Origin: Kiritimatiellia bacterium | GTDB lineage: Bacteria > Verrucomicrobiota > Kiritimatiellia > CAIQIC01 > Lenti-01 | Reading direction: 5' to 3' | NCBI GenBank assembly: GCA_017540905.1 | Contig: JAFYAC010000059.1 | Span: 1-44,607, forward strand | DNA length: 44,607 bases | Shown: positions 38,905-44,607 of the stretch, in pieces | Layout: each line of letters starts with the position of its first letter | Position numbering within the stretch: position 1 is the first letter of the stretch | The notes under the pieces: model-generated | Told to the model about the DNA's origin: nothing | Database searches by the model: none | What the model saw: the letters and a program-made list of their open reading frames with translations, nothing else | Position numbers and translations under genes: made by a program

Positions 38905-39777
38905 ATGCAGAAAAACCATTCGACGAAACACGCCCTGCCCCTTTTGCAAACCGCCCTGGCGGCCGCCTGCGCGGCCCTGTGGCTTGCGGCGGCCGCCCCG
39001 CGTCCGGCCCTGGCCGACCACGAAGTGGTCGACGGCATCAAGTGGGTCTACGAGACCGACGACGGAAAGGCTTCCCTCGGTGCCATGGCCGTCCCGCGCT
39101 CCACCGAAGGCACCGTCACGGTTCCCGCCCGCCTGGGCGGCTGCCCGGTCGAGGAAATCGGCGACTATGCCTTCTACGACTGCGCCCGCATCACCCGGAT
39201 CGTCCTCCCCAAGGGCGTCAAGCGGCTCGGCGAGCACGCCTTCCAGAACTGCACCTCCCTCGAAAGCGTGGAGCTGCCGGATTCGGTGGACGACATGGAC
39301 GGCTACTACATCTTCATGGACTGCACCGCCCTGAAGTCGGTCACCCTCCCGCGCAAGGTGGCGGCGGTGGGGGCCTACGCGTTCTTCGGCTGCAGCGCGC
39401 TGGAGACGGTGGAGTGGCCGGCCGCGCTGGAGGAAATCGGCCTGAGCGCCTTCTCCCACTGCCGGTCGCTCAAGGAAATCCATTTCCCCCGCAAGCTGGA
39501 CCGGATCCGCCCGTACGCCTTCTGCGAATGCGACTCGCTCCGCACGCTGGTGTTTCCGGAATCGCTGTCCGTCATCCAGGAAAGCGCCTTCTACAGCTGC
39601 CGCGCCCTCCGCGAACTGGTGCTCCCCAAGAACCTGGAAGGCATCGGCGACAACGCCTTCCTCAACACCGGCTTGGAGCGCGTGACGGTCCTCGGCAACC
39701 CTGAAGGCGACCGCACCGACTGGGGCCGCATCTGGGGCCTCCCCAAGGATTGCGAGCTCTCCGTCCCCGGACAGTAG
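38905..39777 (+). CDS. Secreted leucine-rich repeat protein (BspA/LRR_5 type)
   Basis: A 290-residue exported protein with a signal-like N-terminus (about 10-36, ending PALA). Residues 72-260 are at least seven LRR_5-type repeats of about 23 residues with the consensus pattern IGDYAFYDCARITRIVLPKG, LGEHAFQNCTSLESVELPDS, VGAYAFFGCSALETVEWPAA, each with the Phe-x-x-Cys step. BspA-type LRRs bind surface or host proteins and are abundant in gut and rumen bacteria. It has no anchor at the C-terminus, so it is secreted or loosely bound. REP doublet and repeats follow directly. Confidence 0.9.
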   Translation: MQKNHSTKHALPLLQTALAAACAALWLAAAAPRPALADHEVVDGIKWVYETDDGKASLGAMAVPRSTEGTVTVPARLGGCPVEEIGDYAFYDCARITRIVLPKGVKRLGEHAFQNCTSLESVELPDSVDDMDGYYIFMDCTALKSVTLPRKVAAVGAYAFFGCSALETVEWPAALEEIGLSAFSHCRSLKEIHFPRKLDRIRPYAFCECDSLRTLVFPESLSVIQESAFYSCRALRELVLPKNLEGIGDNAFLNTGLERVTVLGNPEGDRTDWGRIWGLPKDCELSVPGQ

Positions 39778-39814
39778 CGCACCGTCCGCCCCCTCTCCCG
39801 TTGCGCTCTCCACG

Positions 39815-39912
39815 GGGAGGGCCGCGCTTTGTCGCGGCCGCGCGGATGGGGTGTTGAAGGCATGTCCCTGAATCGCCCTGTGGACTCGGCCCGGACGAAG
39901 CCGGGCCCTCCC
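39815..39912. repeat. REP doublet downstream of the LRR gene
   Basis: 39815-39839 (head GGGAGGG, stem GGCCGCG, loop CTTTGT) and 39888-39912 (inverted, stem GGCCCGG, loop CTTCGT): the same two hairpin types as in element A1, but without its terminal repeats. Preceded by GTTGCGCTCTCCACGG, shared with 44005-44018 in reverse. Confidence 0.85.
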
Positions 39913-39948
39913 AGGATACGCCTGGTGGCCCCCCCTGGAATCCCACGA

Positions 39949-40178
39949 ATGCAAGGCACAAGGAGGGCGACAGGCCCCGCCCCCCTCCGAGAGGGGGGTG
40001 GCGCGGCCATGAATGGAAGGCGGATGCATGGCAAAAGACAAGCGGCAGGGGCCGCGACGGGGGGAGTACTGCGCTTGGCCGTCGTGCGTCCGCGGAGGGA
40101 AAACGGGCCGTGTCCACACGATTCCGGAATCCGCCCCACTGCATCGTGGATCTCATTCTTTTGCATGGAGCGGCTCCC
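39949..40178. repeat. Long interspersed repeat, copy 2 (copy 1 at 7240-7446)
   Basis: Includes CCCCCCTCCGAGAGGGGGG hairpin, GGGGGGAGTACTGCG and ATTCTTTTGCATGG. Its start (TGCAAGGCACAAGGAGGGCG) also matches the insert in nadD. Confidence 0.6.
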
Positions 40179-40280
40179 CGGTAGGGGCCGACCTCCGGGC
40201 GGCCCGCCATGGACCATCCTGCCGCACGGCCCGCCCGGAGGTCGGGCCCTACCGGAGGACGCGCCCGACAAGAAATCGCA
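40155..40280. repeat. Repeat element with REP doublet, copy 2 (copy 1 at 11564-11691)
   Basis: REPs at 40180-40204 and 40227-40253 (head GGTAGG, stem GCCCG, loop ACCTC), flanked by CTTTTGCATGG and CGACAAGAAATCGCAA. Overlaps the end of the longer repeat. The remaining gap to 40524 holds motif copy 13 and the OMP terminator; no gene is seen in 39778-40523. Confidence 0.8.
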
Positions 40281-40385
40281 ATGTTCCGTAGGGCGATGCC
40301 CCCCTCGCCGCCGCCAAACGTCCGGGTGGCGGACGGCGAGTGTTTTCAAGAAGGGATCATGGCATTGCAACCGCATGTTTTCTGC

Positions 40386-40408
40386 GTGTTTTCCATAATC
40401 TCGCGACA
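40386..40408 (-). repeat. Interspersed GAGATTAYGG motif, copy 13
   Basis: Minus strand CGCGAGATTATGGAAAAC, 116 nt downstream of the outer-membrane protein stop. Confidence 0.75.
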
Positions 40409-40468
40409 TGAACGGGGATGTGGCTTTTCTTGCGAGCCCGGCGGCGGGGGCCAACGCCCCGGGCAACG

Positions 40469-40499
40469 AAAAAGGCGCCCCCACGGTGGGGAGCGCCTT
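40469..40499 (-). terminator. Rho-independent terminator of the outer-membrane protein gene
   Basis: On the minus strand: GGCGCTCCCCAC / GTGGGGGCGCC stem (one mismatch or bulge) followed by TTTTT, 25-55 nt after the stop codon at 40524. Confidence 0.85.
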
Positions 40500-40523
40500 G
40501 CACGGTTTGCGTTTTCGCGGGAA

Positions 40524-41378
40524 TCAGAACGTGTAGCCGCAGCCGACGCCGCCGTAGAAGATTTCGCAGTCGATGTCGTCGTACATGTCCTCGACGCCGT
40601 CGCGGATGTCGCCGTCGATCAGCGTGCTGAAGCTGGCCTTGGCGTGGACTTCGAAGGCGTCCGTCACCGCATAGCCGAGCTTGGCGTCGAACTGGGCGTG
40701 CGAGAAGGCCGCGCCGTCGTCGGAGTTGTAGCGTTCGGCGAAGTCGTCGCCGACGAAGCCGACGGTGGCACCGAGGTGCAGGCCGAGGAGGTCGGTCAGC
40801 TCGAAGTCGTGGCCGATCTTGCCGAGGAAGTACCAGTCGCTGCCGGACTGGCAGTCGTGGTAGAACTCGAGGGTGGGCTGGAGGATGCAATCCACGCCGG
40901 CCTTGACGAACAGTTCGTAGTCGCCGTCGGCGGGGGCGCCGGCCTTGACGTTCTCGGCCTCTTCTTCGGTGGCGACGATGACATCGCCCGTGGCCTGCGG
41001 GTACACGAAGTACGTGCCGCCGACGGTGACGGAGACGGGGCCTTCGATCGGGGCCGTCCACTCGAGGCTCAGGTCGAACTCGGACCACTTGCCGCCGGTC
41101 TTGGGATCCCAGTTGCAGTTGGCGTCGGTGATGTTCATGTTGGCCCAGACGTCGAAGCCGAAGCCGTACGGCATCTCGACGTACACCTCGGGCTGGAACA
41201 CGGGCTCGTCGTTGCCGGTCACGCCCTTGGAAACGTAGGCGCTGAGGATGTCGGCGCTGGCGCTCACGGTGTAGTTGGGCTGTTCTTCCTGCACGACTTC
41301 GTCGGCCGCAAGGGCGGGCAGCGCGGCCATGGACGCGGCCAGGGCGGCCAGCATCAGGGCGGTCATCATCTTCTTCAT
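40524..41378 (-). CDS. Outer-membrane beta-barrel protein (Gcw_chp/TIGR02001-like)
   Basis: A 284-residue exported protein: signal peptide MKKMMTALMLAALAASMAAL ending PALA, then alternating beta strands (NYTVSASADILSAYVSKGVT, FGFDVWANMNITDAN, YELFVKAGVDCILQPTLEFY) and a C-terminal Phe (GVGCGYTF), the usual barrel-insertion signal. The start with SADILSAYVSKGV resembles the Gcw_chp family, whose function is unknown, probably a small porin. aaggag lies 7-10 nt before ATG 41378, so this gene is not leaderless, unlike many neighbours. Acidic composition. Has its own terminator. Confidence 0.85.
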   Translation of the reverse strand: MKKMMTALMLAALAASMAALPALAADEVVQEEQPNYTVSASADILSAYVSKGVTGNDEPVFQPEVYVEMPYGFGFDVWANMNITDANCNWDPKTGGKWSEFDLSLEWTAPIEGPVSVTVGGTYFVYPQATGDVIVATEEEAENVKAGAPADGDYELFVKAGVDCILQPTLEFYHDCQSGSDWYFLGKIGHDFELTDLLGLHLGATVGFVGDDFAERYNSDDGAAFSHAQFDAKLGYAVTDAFEVHAKASFSTLIDGDIRDGVEDMYDDIDCEIFYGGVGCGYTF

Positions 41379-41527
41379 GTATTCTTTCTCCTTGTTGGTT
41401 TGGTTTGCCGCTTGCATCGGCTTTGAACGCGCGGAAATGTCGGTGTTTTTTGCCGGAATGTCAATCCGTTTCGCATTGGGGCGGCCGACCCGCCCCAAAA
41501 ACGGCGCGCCCGGCGGGGAAAAACGGA

Positions 41528-41554
41528 TTGCAAAGAAGGGGGGGATGATATAAA
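41528..41554 (+). promoter_or_regulatory. Predicted promoter of tRNA-Ser
   Basis: TTGCAA (41528-41533), 15-nt spacer, TATAAA (41549-41554), 16 nt before the tRNA 5' end. The spacer is short. Confidence 0.4.
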
Positions 41555-41570
41555 AGGGCGGGCGTCTTGC

Positions 41571-41661
41571 GGAGAGATGGCTGAGCGGCCTAAGGCACCT
41601 GACTCGAAATCAGGCGATCGTGTTGAGCGGTCCGTGGGTTCAAATCCCACTCTCTCCGCCA
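41571..41661 (+). tRNA. tRNA-Ser (anticodon CGA)
   Basis: Acceptor stem GGAGAGA/TCTCTCC, anticodon stem-loop CCTGA-CTCGAAA-TCAGG giving anticodon CGA, a long variable arm (class II, serine), T-arm GTGGGTTCAAATCCCAC, and encoded CCA. 91 nt. Reads UCG codons, which fit this GC-rich genome. A protein gene begins 22 nt after it. Confidence 0.97.
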
Positions 41662-41683
41662 TTTTTGTGCAAACGGGAACGAC

Positions 41684-42742
41684 ATGAGCGCACCAGGCGG
41701 AAAACTGAACTTGGACGAGGCGATGGGCCGCAGGCCCAACGTCGAGCCGGAAATCAAGCCGACCCTCCGCATCAAGCGGTCGGACCTGAAGGTCCTGCGG
41801 CGGAAACCGGAGCCGAAGAAGCGCACGATGGCGTTCGGGATCGGGGCCGCCGCCGTGGCGGTCGTCCTGGGCGTGGCGCTGTGGTTCTCCCGGGGGGCCT
41901 GGCTGCCGTTCTGGCAATCGATGGTCCCGTCGCCGGAAAGCGCGGAAACGGCGGAGTCCGCGGGGACGGACGGGGAGGAAGGCGTGGCGCTTGGGGAGGA
42001 CGCGGGCGGGGACGCGGAGGCGGCGCGGGCGGCGGAGCCGGAGGCGCTCCCGTTCGAGGGCGGGTCGCTGCCGCCGCCGGAGACGCTGTCGTACTTTTCC
42101 GCCGCCGGCTGGGACAACGAGTCCTTCAAGCAGGCGGTGCGGCACTTCAACGCGGGCTTCGACGCGTACAAGGCGTTCCTGGCGGACGACACGTCCTCCC
42201 GCCCGCTCGCGGTGGCCGAGACGGAGGCCATCGAAACGCTGAAGCTGCTGAAGGAAGCGGCCGGCGACATCCCGCCGGGCATGCGCACCGAGGTGGCGTT
42301 CGACGTGCTGGAAGCGCGGTCGCTGCTGGCGGAAGTGCGGCGGCTGGCCCGCGACCCGTCGGCCCGCGCCGGGGCGGCGGCCGCCCGCAAGCCGGAGACG
42401 CCGGCCGCGCAGGACAACCTCTCCAGCCGGCCGAAGGTCTGGAAGAACCCCGACTACCTGGAGGCGGCGCGCACCTTCAACCGGGCCGTCGCGAAGTACA
42501 GGGAGTTCCTGGCCGACAAGGCCGGGAAGCAGGCGCTCCTGAAGGAAATCGAGGACGACGCGTTCGCCGCGGCCAAGAAGTTCGAGTCGCTGAAGGGGCA
42601 GGCCCCGTCCGGCATCCCCCTCCAGGACCACATCACGCAGTGCTACAAGCTGATTTCCGACTGCCGCCGCCAGCAGCTCGGGAGCCCGGCGCCGCAGGCC
42701 CCCCGCGGGCGGGCGCACCCGGCCCGGCGGCCGGCCCCCTGA
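41684..42742 (+). CDS. Membrane-anchored protein with a duplicated helical domain
   Basis: A 352-residue protein I do not recognise. A basic cytoplasmic N-terminus (1-48) precedes one membrane segment (about 50-67, AFGIGAAAVAVVLGVALWF), then an acidic linker and two copies of one helical module: WDNESFKQAVRHFNAGFDAY-KAFLAD at about 143-168, and WKNPDYLEAARTFNRAVAKY-REFLAD at about 247-272, each followed by a helix and a conserved P-x-G/S segment (DIPPGMRTEVAFDVLEAR and GIPLQDHITQCYKLIS). The second half is therefore a duplication. Periplasmic or extracytoplasmic side presumed. It follows tRNA-Ser by 22 nt and may share its transcript. No clear Shine-Dalgarno. Confidence 0.7.
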   Translation: MSAPGGKLNLDEAMGRRPNVEPEIKPTLRIKRSDLKVLRRKPEPKKRTMAFGIGAAAVAVVLGVALWFSRGAWLPFWQSMVPSPESAETAESAGTDGEEGVALGEDAGGDAEAARAAEPEALPFEGGSLPPPETLSYFSAAGWDNESFKQAVRHFNAGFDAYKAFLADDTSSRPLAVAETEAIETLKLLKEAAGDIPPGMRTEVAFDVLEARSLLAEVRRLARDPSARAGAAAARKPETPAAQDNLSSRPKVWKNPDYLEAARTFNRAVAKYREFLADKAGKQALLKEIEDDAFAAAKKFESLKGQAPSGIPLQDHITQCYKLISDCRRQQLGSPAPQAPRGRAHPARRPAP

Positions 42743-42753
42743 AGAAGAAGACT

Positions 42754-42781
42754 TTGCGGCGGGCGCCGGGCGTGGTATAGG
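42754..42781 (+). promoter_or_regulatory. Predicted promoter of the second nucleotidyltransferase
   Basis: TTGCGG (42754-42759), 16-nt spacer, TATAGG (42776-42781), 6 nt to ATG 42788. GGGGGG could also serve as a Shine-Dalgarno, so leaderless use is uncertain. Confidence 0.4.
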
Positions 42782-42787
42782 GGGGAC

Positions 42788-43690
42788 ATGAAACCGACTT
42801 TGCTGATCTTGGCCGCCGGCATGGGAAGCCGTTATGGCGGGCTGAAACAGATGGACTCCGTCGGCCCCTCCGGCGAAATCGTCATGGACTACTCCATCCA
42901 CGACGCCATCCGCGCGGGCTTCGGCCGCGTGGTGTTCGTGATCCGGCGCGACATCGAGGAAGCCTTCCGCAAGGTGGTCGCCGCGAAATGGGAGGACCGC
43001 ATCCCCTGCGCCTACGTCTTCCAGGAGCTCGCCGACCTGCCGCCCGGCCGCGCGGTGCCCGCGGAGCGCGCCAAGCCCTGGGGCACGGCGCACGCGATCC
43101 GGGCCGGGCGCACGGCCGTCGACGGCCCCTTCGCCGCAATCAACGCCGACGATTTCTACGGGTCGGACTCCTTCCGCGCGCTCGCCAAACGCCTCTCGGA
43201 ACCGGTCGGGGACACGGCCCACTGCATGGTGGCGTTCCGGCTCGGCCAGACGCTCTCGGAAAACGGGACCGTCAGCCGCGGCGTCTGCCTGCGCGACGCC
43301 GCCGGACGGCTCGCCGGCATCCGCGAATACACCAAGGTCGCCCGCGGGCCGGACGGCGTCCTGCGCAACACCCCCGACGGCGCGCCCGCGGACATCCTGA
43401 CCGGCGACGAACCGGTGAGCATGAACTGCTGGGGCTTCATGCCCTCGTTCTTCGGCGAGCTGGAACGGGGCTTTGCGGAGTTCCTGGACAGCGGCCGCGC
43501 GGCGGACCCCAAGGCCGAGTACACGATTCCCTCGGTGGTCGATGCCTGCATCCGCAATGGCCGCGGCACGGTGGACGTGCTGGAAACCTCCTCCCGCTGG
43601 TTCGGCGTGACTTACCGCGAGGACAAGGCCGGCGTCCAGGCCTCCATCCGCGCGCTGGTGGACCGGGGCGAGTACCCGGCGAAGCTGTAG
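42788..43690 (+). CDS. NDP-sugar pyrophosphorylase-like nucleotidyltransferase
   Basis: A 300-residue NTP_transferase-fold protein. Signature LILAAGMGSRYGGLKQMDSV at 5-24 (nucleotide loop), INADDFYGSDSFRALA (metal-binding Asp in NADDFYG), and SMNCWGFMPSFFGEL. The loop motif GMGSRYGGLKQ is characteristic of a subfamily often found beside sugar kinases, whose substrate is not known. No lipid anchor or repeats. Independent of the SGNH-linked nucleotidyltransferase at 34426, to which it has only fold-level resemblance. Repeat elements begin directly after its stop codon. Confidence 0.85.
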   Translation: MKPTLLILAAGMGSRYGGLKQMDSVGPSGEIVMDYSIHDAIRAGFGRVVFVIRRDIEEAFRKVVAAKWEDRIPCAYVFQELADLPPGRAVPAERAKPWGTAHAIRAGRTAVDGPFAAINADDFYGSDSFRALAKRLSEPVGDTAHCMVAFRLGQTLSENGTVSRGVCLRDAAGRLAGIREYTKVARGPDGVLRNTPDGAPADILTGDEPVSMNCWGFMPSFFGELERGFAEFLDSGRAADPKAEYTIPSVVDACIRNGRGTVDVLETSSRWFGVTYREDKAGVQASIRALVDRGEYPAKL

Positions 43691-43785
43691 TGCAGCGCAA
43701 AGCTTGTCCTTTCGCGCGTTTTCGGGGGTAGGGCGGCGAGTCCCTTCGCTGCCGTGCACCTGCAAGGCGCATGGAAAGCTTTGCA
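43691..43785. repeat. Partial repeat element B2 (reverse of the B1 right half)
   Basis: TGCAGCGCAAAGCTTGTCCT, GGTAGGGCGGCGAG and CATGGAAAGCTTTGCA match the reverse complement of about 2030-2120. It starts right after the stop codon of the preceding gene. Confidence 0.75.
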
Positions 43786-44093
43786 GCGGTTCAAGAAATA
43801 ACGTATCCGCTTTTGGGAGGTGCGGCTTTCAGCCGCGCCCGGACAAAGACCCTTGCCTTTTTGGCCGGGCTCGCGGCGCGAAACACGGAGGGGGCGGAGG
43901 AAGGAGGCACGGAGAGGTTGTGGAGGGGGAGTTTGCCGGAGCCTTCAAGCCGTTGCCTCACCAGCCAATTCCCACTGCGGACGCGCAGAAGCGCGTCCCT
44001 CCCCGTGGAGAGCGCAATGGGAGGGTCGCGCTTCCGCGCGACCTTGTGCTGGGAAAACGTCTGGGAAGCCACAGAAAAACTTAAACCGCTCTA
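43785..44093. repeat. Repeat element A3 with REP hairpins and a CACGGAGG block
   Basis: Ends CAGCGGTTCAAGAAATAACG (left) and ACTTAAACCGCTCT (right, reverse of AGAGCGGTTTAAGT) are inverted. Inside: REP 43815-43839 (GCGGCT stem), the GCGGCGCGAAACACGGAGG block 43871-43940 (also in the 19004-19220 repeat), and an inverted REP pair 43979-44004 / 44019-44043 (GCGCGTC stem, loop TTCC/TTCT). Confidence 0.75.
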
Positions 44094-44479
44094 ACGCTCC
44101 GGCAAAGCTTCCCAATGGCCTGTTCCATGGCTTTCAACAACGCGGAAGCGTGAAAGGAGTTTTCCAACGTTTCGCTTCCCGGAATCGGAAAAATTCTTCG
44201 CCGTGTGCGCAGCGACGGATGCCCCACATCCGGGGCATCCGTCGGTGCGCACATTGAAGTGCAGTTGAAGAAGCGATTGGAACGCATCGCCGGAGCGTTA
44301 GCGGAGGCATCGGACAAATCGGAGTTTGCCTGCTCTGGAACGCGGAAGGGAAAAGAGGCAACCTGGACAACTCGGGACAACTCTTCCAAGGTGCGCCGCC
44401 CCAATTGGGCGGCGGATGGAAAACGGATGGGGAAGCCGCTCCTCCCAAAAGGCGGACACCCCATTCCTTGAACCGCTCT
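44094..44479. repeat. Repeat-flanked noncoding segment with a 21-bp hairpin
   Basis: Ends in TTGAACCGCTCT, an A-type terminus. It contains a hairpin 44205-44252: 21-nt arms GTGCGCAGCGACGGATGCCCC (given in two halves: GTGCGCAGCG, ACGGATGCCCC) with one mismatch and a 6-nt loop ACATCC. A short ORF in this stretch (44205-44471) is not convincing. Confidence 0.5.
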
Positions 44480-44607
44480 AGAGCGGGTTAAGAAATGGTG
44501 TAGCTGTTTCGGGAGGGCCGCGCTTTGTCGCGGCCGCGTGCAAGGACGAAAAACCAGGCCCGGACGAAGCCGGGCCCTCCCCGACTTGCGGCCACACTTT
44601 TTCTTAA
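44480..44607. repeat. Repeat element A4, cut off by the window end
   Basis: AGAGCGGGTTAAGAAATGGT start, REPs at 44511-44535 and 44557-44581 with the same stems and loops as A1. Nearly identical to A1 (1791-1928) over its length, differing at about a dozen positions. Confidence 0.85.

Noticed and set aside
44205-44471. ORFs in the noncoding segment before element A4
   Set aside because: Short, no motifs, pass through a hairpin and repeat ends; no ribosome site.

Overview
This is a very GC-rich (roughly 70% by eye) chromosomal window from a Gram-negative bacterium. It carries LptA/LptC-like LPS transport proteins, an MlaE permease, a beta-barrel porin-like protein ending in Phe, and no plasmid, phage or rRNA genes. 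The gene mix (a BspA-type leucine-rich surface protein, a large SGNH-hydrolase/TPR protein, a PII-like protein beside an antiporter, RdgC) and the dense intergenic repeats suggest the PVC group, most likely Verrucomicrobiota (Kiritimatiellia-like). That assignment is inference; no rRNA is present to confirm it.

Layout: (1) 1-3.6 kb: the end of clpP, then clpX, a 700-bp cluster of repeat elements, and a TSCPD-domain membrane protein preceded by a coupled 23-codon ORF. (2) 3.6-4.5 kb: a REP-associated tyrosine transposase (RAYT) flanked by near-identical REP doublets. (3) 4.5-11.4 kb: gyrA, tmRNA (ssrA) with a strong terminator, and a large YgfK-type iron-sulfur flavoprotein. (4) 11.8-18.8 kb: mlaE-lgt, an RsbU-like phosphatase running into ribF, and a U32 peptidase family protein. 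(5) 19.3-26 kb: an uncharacterised protein, lptA/lptC, rdgC, an unknown protein, an AlkD-like repair protein, and a PII-like gene beside a Na+/H+ antiporter. (6) 26.3-36.2 kb: a coupled run of SH3 protein, nadD, rsfS and an oxidoreductase-glycosyltransferase fusion joined by ATGA overlaps, then an SGNH/TPR protein, a sugar nucleotidyltransferase and a PAP2 phosphatase. (7) 36.4-43.7 kb: a sigma-region-4-like protein, a fumarase-family lyase, an LRR protein, an outer-membrane protein, tRNA-Ser(CGA), a membrane-anchored protein and a second nucleotidyltransferase. (8) 43.7-44.6 kb: another cluster of repeat elements, related to the one after clpX.

Three properties stand out beyond the genes. 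First, there is a network of REP-like palindromes sharing a GGKAGG head but with interchangeable stems, usually paired in inverted orientation and sometimes nested inside larger elements with terminal inverted repeats; a RAYT gene sits between two of them, and copies have entered coding sequences in frame. Second, a different 18-20 nt motif (CGYGAGATTAYGGAAAAC) occurs 13 times, and 7-bp tandem repeats occur at least five times, twice supplying a gene's stop codon. Third, many genes have a promoter-like -35/-10 pair whose -10 box lies only 6-7 nt before the ATG, with no Shine-Dalgarno sequence, which points to widespread leaderless mRNAs.

All calls are from reading the sequence; no database search was run.
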